Source: JAJXWB01 sp039808645 (lineage in GTDB: Bacteria; Pseudomonadota; Alphaproteobacteria; Rhizobiales; Beijerinckiaceae). Taken from it: DNA of 64,000 nucleotides. The DNA lies in the NCBI GenBank assembly GCA_039808645.1, contig JBDHTL010000001.1, positions 1-64,000 on the forward strand. The letters run 5' to 3'. A model generated the notes under the pieces. That model made no database searches. It had not been told where the DNA came from and saw only the letters and a list, made by a program, of their open reading frames with translations. Position numbers and translations under genes: made by a program. Positions within the stretch are counted from its first letter, which is position 1, and each line of letters opens with the position of its first letter. Of this stretch, positions 1 through 8,984 are shown piece after piece.

Positions 1-398
1 AAGGCGCAAGCCGCGCGGCGCTGGAGGAGCGCGCGCTCGCCGCGCTCGATTTCGTCGGCCTCGGCTCGCGGGCGGGCGAAACGGTCACCGCCTTCAGCTA
101 CGGCCACCAGCGCCTGATCGAGATCGCCCGCGCGCTCGCCGCCAATCCGACGCTGCTGCTGCTGGACGAGCCCGCCGCCGGCCTCAATTCGACGGAGAAG
201 CAGAGCCTGCACAACCTGCTCGAGCGCATCGCGTCTTTCGGCCTCACCATTCTCATCATCGATCACGACATGACGCTGGTCAGCAATGCGGCGAGCCACA
301 TCACCGTGCTGAATTTCGGCAGACGCATCGCCGACGGCGAGTCGCTGGCCGTGCTGCGCCATCCGGACGTCGTCTCGGCCTATCTCGGAGCGGAATGA
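1..398 (+). CDS. ABC importer ATP-binding protein, LivG type (C-terminal part)
   Basis: The reading frame is open from the window edge, with codons starting at base 3, and ends at the TGA at 396-398. It encodes the last about 131 residues of an ABC ATPase. Visible are a degenerate signature (FSYGHQRLIEIARAL), Walker B (LLLLDEPAAGLN), and the switch histidine in IIDHDM. The C-terminal form (HPDVVSAYLG) is usual for LivG, one of two ATPases of branched-chain-amino-acid-type importers. The next gene begins inside its stop codon, so the two are translationally coupled. The N-terminal Walker A half lies outside the window. The substrate cannot be told; such importers in these bacteria often carry amides, aromatic acids or other carboxylates. 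Confidence 0.88.
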   Translation, partial: GASRAALEERALAALDFVGLGSRAGETVTAFSYGHQRLIEIARALAANPTLLLLDEPAAGLNSTEKQSLHNLLERIASFGLTILIIDHDMTLVSNAASHITVLNFGRRIADGESLAVLRHPDVVSAYLGAE

Positions 399-1126
399 TG
401 GCGCTCATCGAGATCACCGACCTGTCCGTGCGCTACGGCGAGATCGTGGCGCTGCGCGGCATCACGCTGTCTGTCGACGAAGGCAAGGTCGTCACCCTGC
501 TCGGTTCGAACGGCGCCGGCAAGTCGACGACGCTGCGCGCCATATCGGGCCTTGCTGCGGCGTCCAACGGCGAGATCGTCTTCGACGGCCATTCGATCCG
601 GGGGCTCGGGCCGGAGGAGATCGTGCGCAAGGGCATCGCGCATGTGCCGGAAGGCCGGCGCGTGTTTCCGGGCCTCAGTGTGCGTGAAAACATCATGCTC
701 GGCGCATCCTGCCGGCGCGAGTCGACGGCGAAGATCCGCAAGGAGGCCGACGACATGTTCGACCTCTTCCCCGACATCCGGCCCTTTGCCGACGCGCTCG
801 GCTGGACCCTGTCGGGCGGCCAGCAGCAGATGGTGGCGGTCGCGCGCGGCCTGATGGCCAAGCCGCGCCTGCTGCTGCTGGACGAGCCCTCGCTCGGCCT
901 TGCGCCGGTCATCGTGCAGGCGGTCTTCCGCATCATCGAGGAAATCCGCAGACGCGGCGCGACCGTGCTGCTGGTCGAGCAGAACGCGCGCATGGCGCTT
1001 AAGGTCGCCGACTATGGCCATGTGCTGGAAACCGGCCGCCTCGTGCTCGGCGGGCCGCCCGACCAGCTCTGGGCCGACGAGGCGATCGCCGCCGCCTATC
1101 TCGGCGGCGGCAAGGCGAAGGCGTGA
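395..1126 (+). CDS. ABC importer ATP-binding protein, LivF type
   Basis: A 243-residue ATPase and partner of the preceding LivG-like protein; together they would energise a permease pair encoded upstream of the window. Walker A (GSNGAGKST) is near residue 38, the signature (LSGGQQQ) near 140, Walker B (LLLLDEPSLGL) near 160, and the switch histidine position is replaced by Q in LVEQNAR, as is usual for LivF. Two adjacent ATG codons (395 and 398) could serve as start; both overlap the upstream stop, which indicates coupling. Length and motif order fit LivF. Substrate unknown. A palindromic repeat follows the stop codon and probably marks the end of the operon. Confidence 0.92.
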   Translation: MMALIEITDLSVRYGEIVALRGITLSVDEGKVVTLLGSNGAGKSTTLRAISGLAAASNGEIVFDGHSIRGLGPEEIVRKGIAHVPEGRRVFPGLSVRENIMLGASCRRESTAKIRKEADDMFDLFPDIRPFADALGWTLSGGQQQMVAVARGLMAKPRLLLLDEPSLGLAPVIVQAVFRIIEEIRRRGATVLLVEQNARMALKVADYGHVLETGRLVLGGPPDQLWADEAIAAAYLGGGKAKA

Positions 1127-1150
1127 TGGCGCTGATTGACGCTGGAAGAG

Positions 1151-1240
1151 TGTCATTCCCGACGCTTCGCGCAGCGAAGCGATCGGGAATCCAGGGTCTT
1201 CCTGAAGCGACCCTGGATCCCCGCTTTCGCGGGGATGACA
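1151..1240. repeat. Palindromic intergenic repeat (REP-like)
   Basis: The element begins with TGTCATTCCCGACGC and ends with CCCCGCTTTCGCGGGGATGACA, so its outer ends (GTCATTCCC / GGGGATGAC) are nearly inverted. It has two inner hairpins (GCTTCGCGCAGCGAAGC and CCCCGCTTTCGCGGGG) plus inverted CCAGGGTC / GACCCTGG arms. It lies in the gap between two genes, as such elements usually do. A related element with the same GTCATTCCCGACGC end is at 23702-23802. It may act as a transcript end or stabiliser; no coding capacity is seen. Confidence 0.75.
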
Positions 1241-1253
1241 GCGGGAGGCGCCG

Positions 1254-1577
1254 ATGATCGTCGAATTCGTGGAATTCCGTCACAAGCCCGGCATGACCCG
1301 CGAGCAGATCCTCGAAGAGGCCCGCGCGACCGTTCCGAAATGGACGTCGAACGCAGAACTGATCCGAAAGCACTACGTGGCCGGCGACGACGGCATGGGC
1401 GGCGCCTTCTACATCTGGCCCTCGCGCGAGGCGGCCGAACGCGGACACGACGCCGCCTGGCGCGCCGCTGTCGAACGACGCACCGGCGCGCCGCCGACGA
1501 TTCGCTATTTCGATCTGTTCATGCTGATCGACAACGCCGAGGGCAGCGTCACGGAATTTCCGCGCGGCGCGCCTTAG
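1254..1577 (+). CDS. Small YdhR-like alpha/beta-barrel protein
   Basis: A 107-residue soluble protein with a good ribosome binding site (GGGAGG, 5-6 bases before the ATG). The pattern (MIVEFVEFRHKPGMTREQ at the start, a central YIWPSREAAE, and IRYFDLFMLID near the end) resembles the small dimeric ferredoxin-like barrel proteins of the YdhR/monooxygenase-like group. No cofactor or catalytic motif can be named. It stands alone between the ABC ATPase gene and the minus-strand acyltransferase, preceded by a palindromic repeat, so it probably has its own promoter. Function unknown; the family call rests on overall pattern only. Confidence 0.6.
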   Translation: MIVEFVEFRHKPGMTREQILEEARATVPKWTSNAELIRKHYVAGDDGMGGAFYIWPSREAAERGHDAAWRAAVERRTGAPPTIRYFDLFMLIDNAEGSVTEFPRGAP

Positions 1578-1727
1578 ATCAGCCTGCTCTTGAGCGGGAT
1601 CGCTCGACAGCAGACAAGCTGATCGCTTTCAAAGTGTAGAGAGCGCGGTTCGCGAAAACCGGCTTCCACATTCTCGTCGCGCGCTCTGGCGCGGCCGACC
1701 GGAGCGATCCGCCGCGCCGACGCTCCG

Positions 1728-3377
1728 TCAGCCCGCCTCCGCCGCCGCGCGCTTGGCCGCCGCCTTCCGCTTCGGCGCGGCGGCGACCTTCTCCGCGCCC
1801 TTCGCCTTCGGCGCCTTCGCCGGTGCGGGGCTCTTCGCCGCCTTCAGCGGCACGATCTCGCCGGCAGGCGCGGGCGCAAGTCCGTAGGCCGCCTCCAGCG
1901 CTTCCAGTTCCTCCGGCAGCATGTTGGCGAGGCTGCGCAGTTCCGGCAGCACGTTGGCGCCGGCGATCAGGCCGAAATCGAGCTGGTCGCGATAGCCCTG
2001 CACGGTGATGTTAAGCGCCAGCCCATGCGCGGCGATCGACACCGGGAAGATGTGCTGCAACTCCGCGCCGGCGACATAGAGCGGCTTGCGCGAGCCCGGC
2101 ACGTTGGAGATCGTGACGTTGGCGGGCGTCGGCAGCACGTCGGCCAGGTTCGTGCGCGAATAGAGCAGCGACAGGATCTGGATGAAGATCGGCGCGCCGA
2201 TCGCCGAGAATTGCGTGAGCTTCGGCACGATCGGCTTGAAGGGATCGGCCATGCCCTTGGACTTGGTCGATTCCTCGATGATCTTCTGCAGGCGCGCCCT
2301 GGGGTCGGCAATGTCGCTGGCGAGCGAGCAGATCATGCCGAAGACCTGGTTGTTCGCCTCGCGATTTCCCGCTTCGCGCAGCGAGATCGGCACGGCGGCG
2401 CGCAGGGGACGTTCGGGCAGCGCGTTCGCCTTCTCCAGATACCGCCGCAACATGCCGCTCGACAGCGCCAGCACGACGTCGTTCAGCTTGCCGCCCGCCG
2501 CCGCCGCAACCGCCTTGCAGCGCGACATCGGCACGGACACGGCCGCGAAGCTGCGTTCGGAAGAAACCGCCTTGTTGAGCGGCGTCGAGGGCGCAATTGC
2601 ATCCTTCAGGCCGGATACGCCGCCCTCGGTGAGCTTCGACACGAGACCCGAGACCGCCTTGGCCATTTCCGGCAGGCCCTTGATGAATTCGTAGGGCTGG
2701 CGCAACTGCCGCGCAAAGCCGTCGATCAGGATCGAGCCGATGTCCTGCCGCTTGCCGGTGAGAATGTCGGGCAGCTTGCCCTGCGCGGTTAGGCCGAGCG
2801 GCTCGGCCCACAGGCTCGCATAGCTCGTGAACAATTCGCCGAACGCGTCGTTCTTCTTCGCGTCCGCCTTCTTCGTTTCCGTCTGCGCGACATTGCCGTC
2901 GCCGTAGACGATTTCGGTCAATGCGGCGCCGGCGCCGCCGTCGATCAGCGCGTGATGCATCTTCGAGTAGAGGCCGACCTCGTTGTTGGCCATGCCCTCG
3001 AACACGTAGAATTCCCAAAGCGGCCGCGCGCGGTTGAGCAGCTTGGCGTGCATCCAGCCGACGATGCGCTCGAGCGTCGCGCGATCGTGCGGCGCGGCGA
3101 GCGACGCGCGGAAGATGTGACGGTCGATGTCGAACTGCTCGTCCTCGACCCAGCTCGGATTGTCGATGTCGAGCGGCGTGCGTTCGAGTTTCCAGCGCAG
3201 CACCGGCGCCAGATGCAGCCGCGACTGGATCTGCGCCTTGAACTCCTCGAAGAAGTCGCCCTTGTAATTGTCGGGCAGCTTGAAGATCGCCATCGAGCCG
3301 ACGTGCATCGGCGTCTCCGGCGTCTCGAGATAGAGGAACGATCCGTCGACCGACGACAGTTTCACGCCTGCGCTCAT
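1728..3377 (-). CDS. Wax ester synthase / diacylglycerol acyltransferase (WS/DGAT)
   Basis: A 549-residue acyltransferase that would join acyl-CoA to a fatty alcohol or diacylglycerol, making storage lipids. The family motif HHxxxDG is present as HHALIDG at about residues 141-147, and the N-terminal block (SSVDGSFLYLETPETPMHVG) and the late PLYVAGAEL block fit the family. Usual members are 450-500 residues. This one carries an extra tail of about 45 residues that is almost entirely Ala, Lys and Pro, resembling the basic tails of granule-associated, DNA-binding proteins. An alpha/beta hydrolase gene lies 64 bases upstream on the same strand and may be co-transcribed. Family assignment is firm; the preferred acceptor is not known. 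Confidence 0.9.
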   Translation of the reverse strand: MSAGVKLSSVDGSFLYLETPETPMHVGSMAIFKLPDNYKGDFFEEFKAQIQSRLHLAPVLRWKLERTPLDIDNPSWVEDEQFDIDRHIFRASLAAPHDRATLERIVGWMHAKLLNRARPLWEFYVFEGMANNEVGLYSKMHHALIDGGAGAALTEIVYGDGNVAQTETKKADAKKNDAFGELFTSYASLWAEPLGLTAQGKLPDILTGKRQDIGSILIDGFARQLRQPYEFIKGLPEMAKAVSGLVSKLTEGGVSGLKDAIAPSTPLNKAVSSERSFAAVSVPMSRCKAVAAAAGGKLNDVVLALSSGMLRRYLEKANALPERPLRAAVPISLREAGNREANNQVFGMICSLASDIADPRARLQKIIEESTKSKGMADPFKPIVPKLTQFSAIGAPIFIQILSLLYSRTNLADVLPTPANVTISNVPGSRKPLYVAGAELQHIFPVSIAAHGLALNITVQGYRDQLDFGLIAGANVLPELRSLANMLPEELEALEAAYGLAPAPAGEIVPLKAAKSPAPAKAPKAKGAEKVAAAPKRKAAAKRAAAEAG

Positions 3378-3441
3378 CTTGCGCTCTCCCTCGAATCGCC
3401 GCTCCGGAGATGGAGCGATCCTGTTGCCGGTCGCCCGGAAA

Positions 3442-4239
3442 TCATTTCGGCTCGCGCTGCAGATAGGCGAGCATGAAGGGCCCGCCGCGGCGGAAGGGCG
3501 CGAACGCGCCCTCGGGCTGCGCGAGCCGGTCGGCGATCGCCCACAGCGCGGCCGGATGGCCCCCGAGGCCCAGATGGCTGGCGAAGGCGATCTCGATATT
3601 CTCGGTATGATCGTTCTCGTGCGTCAGCGAGGTCCTCCAGTGCACGACGCCGTCGTAACGCGAATAGATCGACGTTGTCGGCAGGCCGAGATCGCCGCCG
3701 AGCGAGCGCAAGTCCTGCGGCCGCGCATCGGTCGGCTTTTCGCCCGTCACCTCTTCGTAGAGCCGGCGCGCGTTGGTGGCCGATATGTCGCTCACGAACG
3801 GAGACCCTAGCGTGATCACGCTGCGCACGACATCGGGCATGGCGAGCGCCAGATCGCGCGCGAAAACGCCGCCGAGGCTCCAGCCGACGAGCGCGATCTT
3901 GTGGCCCGCTCCCTCGTGCAGTTTGGCGAGCCGCGCGCGCAGCGTCTCGCGCATCCGGTAGAAGCCGCCGGTGTTGCGGCCGAGCTCCCAGCCGAGCGCG
4001 TTGTATCCCTGCATGCGCAGATAGGCGCGCAGCAGCCGCGTCGAGGCGTCGCTCGCCATGAAGCCGGGCAGCACCAGCACCGTGTGCCCGTCGCCGCGCG
4101 GCGCCGCCATCAGCAGCGGCGCGAAGGCCATCGAGGCGCCGAATTCCTGCCAGGCGCGCACCTCCGACAGGGCGAGGAACAGCGAAGGCGGCCGCAGCCG
4201 CGCGTCGCCGTCCCGACCGCCGGCTCCTACCTGGTCCAT
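3442..4239 (-). CDS. Alpha/beta hydrolase
   Basis: A 265-residue alpha/beta-hydrolase fold protein. The nucleophile elbow is GWSLGG, followed by a second block GSPFVSDISATNARRLYE, and the C-terminal ADRLAQPEGAFAPF holds the late part of the fold. The frame is open back to 4374, but the ATG at 4239 (MDQVGAGG) is preferred because the longer version would overlap the divergent reductase gene and adds only low-complexity sequence. It is clearly a paralogue of the protein at 11863-12642, sharing GWSLGG, ITLGSPF/ISLGSPF and ADRLAQPEGA. It could be an esterase, lipase or depolymerase; the neighbouring WS/DGAT suggests a lipid substrate, but that is inference. Confidence 0.8.
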   Translation of the reverse strand: MDQVGAGGRDGDARLRPPSLFLALSEVRAWQEFGASMAFAPLLMAAPRGDGHTVLVLPGFMASDASTRLLRAYLRMQGYNALGWELGRNTGGFYRMRETLRARLAKLHEGAGHKIALVGWSLGGVFARDLALAMPDVVRSVITLGSPFVSDISATNARRLYEEVTGEKPTDARPQDLRSLGGDLGLPTTSIYSRYDGVVHWRTSLTHENDHTENIEIAFASHLGLGGHPAALWAIADRLAQPEGAFAPFRRGGPFMLAYLQREPK

Positions 4240-4372
4240 GCAGGCGCGCCCATCGATTTTCTCCCCCTCGCCCGCCCCGGCTTCTCCGGCCGGTTGCGGT
4301 CGATCCGCGTCGAGATTAGCGAGGCGGAAAAACTGTGGCAATATGCCGAGAGGCAGGCTCGGGGAGAATGGC

Positions 4373-5548
4373 ATGAGGCAAGCGCGCGAGTTCGATGTCG
4401 TCGTCTACGGCGCAAGCGGCTTCACGGGGCGGCTCGTCGCCGAATATCTGGCGGGGCGCAAGGGTGAGCCGACGCGCTGGGCGATGGCCGGCCGCGATAC
4501 GGCCAGGCTCGCCGCCGTGCGCGACGAGATCGGCGCGCCTTCGGACATCGCGCTGATCGCGGCCGACGCCGCGCGGCCGCAGAGCCTGCGCGATCTCGCC
4601 AAACGCACGCGCGTCGTCCTGACCACCGTCGGCCCCTACCAGCTCTACGGCTCGGACATGGTGGCGGCCTGCGCGGAAGCGGGAACCGATTATGCCGATC
4701 TGTGCGGCGAACCGGCCTGGATGCGCGCGATGATCGACGCGCATGATGCGCAGGCGAAGAAGACCGGCGCGCGCATCGTCTTTTCCTGCGGCTTCGATTC
4801 CATTCCTTTCGATCTCGGCGTGCTCTATCTGCAGACAGAAGCAAAGAAACGCTTCGGCAAACCTTTTTCGCGCGTGAAAGGTCGCGTGCGAAAAATGCGC
4901 GGCACGTTTTCCGGCGGCACGGCGGCGAGCCTCAAGGCGACGCTGGCGGCAGCCGCCAGGGATCCGGGCGTGGTCGCGCTGCTGAAGGACCCGTTCGCGC
5001 TGACGCCCGGCTTTCAGGGTCCGAAGCAGCCGAGCGGCATGAAGCCGGAATACGACGAGGATTTCGGTTCCTGGATGGCGCCCTTCGTCATGGCGGCGAT
5101 CAACACGCGCAACGTGCATCGCACGAACGCGCTGACCGGCTTCTCTTTCGGGCAGGATTTCGTCTACGACGAGATGGTCATGACCGGCCCCGGCGCGAAG
5201 GGCGAGACGATCGCCAGGGCGATGGCGCAGCAGGGCTCGGGCATGGAGGGCGACAAGGGGCCGAAACCCGGCGAGGGGCCGAGCCGCGAGGAGCGCGAGA
5301 AAGGCTTCTACGATCTCCTCTTTCTCGGCGTCGGCCCGGACGGAACGAAGCTGGCGGCGAGCGTCAAGGGCGACCGCGATCCCGGCTACGGCTCGACCTC
5401 GAAGATGATCGCCGAGACAGCGCTCGCGCTCGCCGGCGACGACCGGATCGCCGGCGGCGTCTGGACGCCGGGCGCGGCGCTCGGCCTGCCGCTCGCGGAG
5501 CGCCTGCAGAAGAACGCCGGCATCGCCTTCGCGATCGAAAGCGCCTGA
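4373..5548 (+). CDS. Saccharopine dehydrogenase-like NAD(P)-binding reductase (trans-acting enoyl reductase type)
   Basis: A 391-residue protein with an N-terminal Rossmann motif (VVVYGASGFTGRLVAEYLA) and conserved blocks such as TTVGPYQLYGSDMVAACAEAGTDYADLCGE and SCGFDSIPFDLGV. These are typical of the saccharopine-dehydrogenase-like group that includes trans-acting enoyl reductases of lipid synthesis. The ATG at 4373 is chosen because the Rossmann motif begins eight residues later; the longer open frame is antisense to the hydrolase gene. It is divergent from that hydrolase and lies about 115 bases before the P450 gene. The true substrate is unknown; an unsaturated acyl or polyketide-like lipid is more likely than lysine metabolism. 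Confidence 0.82.
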   Translation: MRQAREFDVVVYGASGFTGRLVAEYLAGRKGEPTRWAMAGRDTARLAAVRDEIGAPSDIALIAADAARPQSLRDLAKRTRVVLTTVGPYQLYGSDMVAACAEAGTDYADLCGEPAWMRAMIDAHDAQAKKTGARIVFSCGFDSIPFDLGVLYLQTEAKKRFGKPFSRVKGRVRKMRGTFSGGTAASLKATLAAAARDPGVVALLKDPFALTPGFQGPKQPSGMKPEYDEDFGSWMAPFVMAAINTRNVHRTNALTGFSFGQDFVYDEMVMTGPGAKGETIARAMAQQGSGMEGDKGPKPGEGPSREEREKGFYDLLFLGVGPDGTKLAASVKGDRDPGYGSTSKMIAETALALAGDDRIAGGVWTPGAALGLPLAERLQKNAGIAFAIESA

Positions 5549-5664
5549 CGCGGCAGGCGCGCGCGGTGGCCTTTTGTGGCCGCGATGCTAGTTTCACCCC
5601 AAGGGCCGCGCAGTCGGCCCGCGTCATAAAGGGCCGCATGCCGGCCCGCTCGAGAGGAAATGCG

Positions 5665-8600
5665 ATGGCGAAATCCGAGGCTCACACGATTCCCCAACCG
5701 CCGGCAAAGCCGATCGTCGGCCACGCGCTGTCGCTCGACCAGCACGCGCCGATCGAAAGCCTGCTCGGATTCGCCAAACAACTCGGCCCGATCTTCCAGC
5801 TCAACATCATGGGCGCCCCGCTCGTCTTCGTTTCGGGCGCGAAATTCGTGAAGGAATTGTGCGACGAGAAGCGCTTCGACAAGGCGGTTCGCGGACCTCT
5901 GGCGCGCGTGCGCGCCATCGCCGGCGACGGCCTGTTCACGGCCAAGACCAGCGAGCCGAACTGGGGCAAGGCGCACAACATATTGCTCGCGCCCTTCGGC
6001 GGCCGCGCCATGCAGTCCTATCACCCCGCCATGGTCGACATCGCCGAGCAGCTCTGCCTGAAATGGGCGCGACTCAACGCCGACGAGGACATCGACGTCG
6101 TGCATGACATGACGGCGCTGACCCTCGACACGATCGGCCTGTGCGGCTTCGACTACCGTTTCAACTCCTTCTACCGGCGCGACTACAATCCTTTCGTCGA
6201 AGCCCTCGTGCGCTCGCTCGAGACCATCATGATGCAGCGCGGCCTGCCGCTCGAAGGCATGATGATGCGCGGCCGCCTCGCCACGCTCGACGAAGACGTG
6301 GCCTTCATGAACAACATGGTCGACGAACTCGTCCGCGCGCGCCGCGGCCAGATGGGCGAATCCGAAGCGAAGAAGGACCTGCTCAACGCCATGCTGACCG
6401 GCGTCGACCGCGCGACCGGCGAGCAGCTCGACGATGTCAACATCCGCTACCAGATCAACACGTTTCTCATCGCCGGCCACGAGACGACGAGCGGCCTCCT
6501 GTCATACACGATCTACGCGCTGCTCAAGAACCCGGACGTGCTGCAGAAGGCCTATGACGAGGTCGATCGCGTCTTCGGGCCCGATCCTTCGATCCGCCCG
6601 ACCTATCAGCAGGTGACGCAGCTCAGCTACATCAACCAGATCATGAAGGAGAGCCTGCGCCTCTGGCCTCCGGCGCCGGCTTTTACGCTCTATCCCTACA
6701 ACGAGGAAGTCGTTTGCGGCTACAAGCTGCGCAAGGGCATTACCGTCAACATCCTCGTCGGCGCGCTGCATCGCGACCCCGAAGTCTGGGGTCCGCGCGC
6801 CGACGTTTTCGATCCCGAGAATTTCAGCCCCGCCGCCGAATCCGCGCGACCCGCCTGGGCGTGGAAACCGTTCGGCAACGGCCAGCGCGCCTGCATCGGC
6901 CGCGGCTTCGCCATGCATGAGGCCGCGCTGGCGCTCGGCATGATCCTGCAGCGCTACAAGCTGATCGACCACCAGCGCTACCAGATGAAGCTGAAGGAAA
7001 CGCTGACCATCAAGCCCGACGGCTTCAAGATCAAGGTGAAGCCGCGCGAGGCGCGCGATCGCGCCAATGCGCCGGCGGCTACGACCGCCTCCGCGACCGC
7101 GGCGCCGCGCACGGAAACCGCGGCGCCGGCGAATCGGCCGACGCACAACACGCCCTTGTCCGTGCTCTACGGCTCCAATCTCGGCACGTCAGAGGAATTC
7201 GCCCATCGCCTCGCCGAGACCGCCGAGATCAACGGCTTCGCCACGCATCTGGGCCCGCTCGATCTCAACATCGGCGCGCCGTCGAAGGACACGGCCCTCG
7301 TCGTCTTCTGCTCGTCCTACAACGGCGCGCCGCCGGACAACGCCACGAAATTCGTGAACTGGCTGCAGAACGAGGCCGCGCCGGACACGTTCGCCGGCGT
7401 TCGATACACCGTGTTCGGTTGCGGCAATCGCGAGTGGAACGCCACCTACCAGAGCGTTCCGCGCATCATCGACGAACGCATCGCGGCGCTCGGCGGCCTG
7501 CGCATCGCGCCGCGCGGCGAGGGCGACGCGCGCGACGACCTCGACGGCCAGTACGAGGACTGGTTCGCCGCGCTGCGGCCGAAAGCGGCGGAAGCCTTCG
7601 GCCTGCAGGCCTCGCTCGATCGCGAGACGCGTACGCAGCCGCTCTACAGCGTCGAGCCCGCCTTGACGCAGGGCGCGAATCCCGCGGTCCATTCCGCCGG
7701 CGCGAAAATCGCGCGCGTGATCGAGAACCGCGAATTGCTGAACGCGCCCGGCCGCTCGACCCGCCACATCGAGATCGCCCTGCCCGAAGGCGCGGCCTAC
7801 CGCGCCGGCGATCATCTCGCCGTCGTGCCGCGCAACGACGCCGCGCTCGTCGCGAACGTCGCCAAGCGGCTCGGCCATTCGCCCGACGACGTGATCCGCC
7901 TGCGCGGCGCGGAAGGACGCCGCGCGCAACTGCCGCTCGACGAGCCCGTGTCGGTCGGCAGGCTCCTGTCCGACTATGTCGAACTGCAGCAGGTGGCGAC
8001 CCGCAAGCAGATCCAGACGATGGCGGAACACACGCGCTGCCCGGTGACGCGGCCGAAGCTCGAGGCCCTGTCCGGCGAGACCGAGGACAGCGCCGCCGCC
8101 TATCGCGCGGACGTGCTCGCCAAACGCAAGTCGGTCTACGATCTGCTCGAGGAATTTCCGGCCTGCGAACTGTCGCTGGCGACCTATCTCGAAATGACGC
8201 CGCTCCTGCAGCCCCGCTACTATTCGATCTCGTCGTCGCCCAGGACCGATCCCCGGCGCTGCACGGTCACGGTCGGCGTCGTCGAAGGGCCGGCGCGTTC
8301 GGGGCGCGGAACGTTTCGCGGCGTCTGCTCGAACTATCTCGCGGGGCGCGGCGCCGACGAGACCATCTTCGCCGCCGTGCGCGAGACCAAGGCCGGATTC
8401 CGCCTGCCGGAGGACGCCAGCGTTCCGCTCGTCATGATCGGGCCCGGCACCGGCCTCGCCCCGTTCCGCGGTTTCCTGCAGGAGCGCGCGGCGCAGAAGA
8501 AGGCAGGCGTCGCGCCGGGGCCGGCGATGCTGTTCTTCGGCTGCCGCCGTCCCGACCAGGACTATCTCTATGCCGAGGAACTGAAGGGCTACGCCGCCGA

Positions 8601-8886
8601 CGGCCTCGTCGAACTGCACACCGCCTTCTCGCGCCTGGACGGCGAGCCCAAGACCTATGTGCAGGATCTCGTGCGCCGCGAGCAGGACCGCGTCTGGGCG
8701 CTGATCGAGGCCGGCGCGATCGTCTATGTCTGCGGCGACGGCGGCAAGATGGAGCCCGACGTGAAGTGCGCGCTGGTCGACATCTATCGCGCGCGGAAGG
8801 ATGCCACGCCGGAAGCGGGCGAAGCGTGGATCAACGACATGGGCGCAAACAACCGCTACGTGCTGGACGTGTGGGCGGGGGGCTGA
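5665..8886 (+). CDS. Bifunctional cytochrome P450 / NADPH-P450 reductase (CYP102 type)
   Basis: A 1073-residue self-sufficient monooxygenase. Residues 1 to about 460 are the P450: I-helix AGHETTSG, ExxR in ESLRLWPP, and the haem loop FGNGQRACIGRGF with its cysteine at residue 410, against Cys400 in P450 BM3. After an Ala/Thr-rich linker comes a flavodoxin-like FMN domain (LSVLYGSNLGTSEE, from about 495), then the FAD domain (RYYSISSSP) and the NADPH domain (IGPGTGLAPFRGF, VYVCGDG). Length equals the CYP102 norm of about 1050. Known members hydroxylate fatty acids near the omega end. The ATG at 5665 follows a GAGAGGAAA ribosome site. Two hairpins after the stop form the transcript end. Confidence 0.96.
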   Translation: MAKSEAHTIPQPPAKPIVGHALSLDQHAPIESLLGFAKQLGPIFQLNIMGAPLVFVSGAKFVKELCDEKRFDKAVRGPLARVRAIAGDGLFTAKTSEPNWGKAHNILLAPFGGRAMQSYHPAMVDIAEQLCLKWARLNADEDIDVVHDMTALTLDTIGLCGFDYRFNSFYRRDYNPFVEALVRSLETIMMQRGLPLEGMMMRGRLATLDEDVAFMNNMVDELVRARRGQMGESEAKKDLLNAMLTGVDRATGEQLDDVNIRYQINTFLIAGHETTSGLLSYTIYALLKNPDVLQKAYDEVDRVFGPDPSIRPTYQQVTQLSYINQIMKESLRLWPPAPAFTLYPYNEEVVCGYKLRKGITVNILVGALHRDPEVWGPRADVFDPENFSPAAESARPAWAWKPFGNGQRACIGRGFAMHEAALALGMILQRYKLIDHQRYQMKLKETLTIKPDGFKIKVKPREARDRANAPAATTASATAAPRTETAAPANRPTHNTPLSVLYGSNLGTSEEFAHRLAETAEINGFATHLGPLDLNIGAPSKDTALVVFCSSYNGAPPDNATKFVNWLQNEAAPDTFAGVRYTVFGCGNREWNATYQSVPRIIDERIAALGGLRIAPRGEGDARDDLDGQYEDWFAALRPKAAEAFGLQASLDRETRTQPLYSVEPALTQGANPAVHSAGAKIARVIENRELLNAPGRSTRHIEIALPEGAAYRAGDHLAVVPRNDAALVANVAKRLGHSPDDVIRLRGAEGRRAQLPLDEPVSVGRLLSDYVELQQVATRKQIQTMAEHTRCPVTRPKLEALSGETEDSAAAYRADVLAKRKSVYDLLEEFPACELSLATYLEMTPLLQPRYYSISSSPRTDPRRCTVTVGVVEGPARSGRGTFRGVCSNYLAGRGADETIFAAVRETKAGFRLPEDASVPLVMIGPGTGLAPFRGFLQERAAQKKAGVAPGPAMLFFGCRRPDQDYLYAEELKGYAADGLVELHTAFSRLDGEPKTYVQDLVRREQDRVWALIEAGAIVYVCGDGGKMEPDVKCALVDIYRARKDATPEAGEAWINDMGANNRYVLDVWAGG

Positions 8887-8891
8887 AATCT

Positions 8892-8919
8892 GGACCGCGA
8901 GCCTGAAGGCTCGCGGTCC
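8892..8919 (+). terminator. Strong hairpin after the P450 gene
   Basis: A perfect 12-base stem (GGACCGCGAGCC / GGCTCGCGGTCC) with a TGAA loop begins five bases after the P450 stop codon and is followed by CCAAAAACAAAA rather than a T run. It probably stabilises or ends the P450 transcript together with the next hairpin. Confidence 0.55.
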
Positions 8920-8930
8920 CCAAAAACAAA

Positions 8931-8953
8931 AGGCCCGCGGAAACCGCGGGCCT
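8931..8953. terminator. Bidirectional hairpin between convergent P450 and phasin genes
   Basis: AGGCCCGCGG AAA CCGCGGGCCT forms a perfect 10-base stem with a three-base loop. It is flanked by an A-rich run on the left, which is a U-rich tail when read on the minus strand, so it is well placed as terminator for the phasin gene and perhaps for both convergent genes. Confidence 0.75.
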
Positions 8954-8984
8954 TCGCAAACTCAACTCTACGCGACTTGGACGC

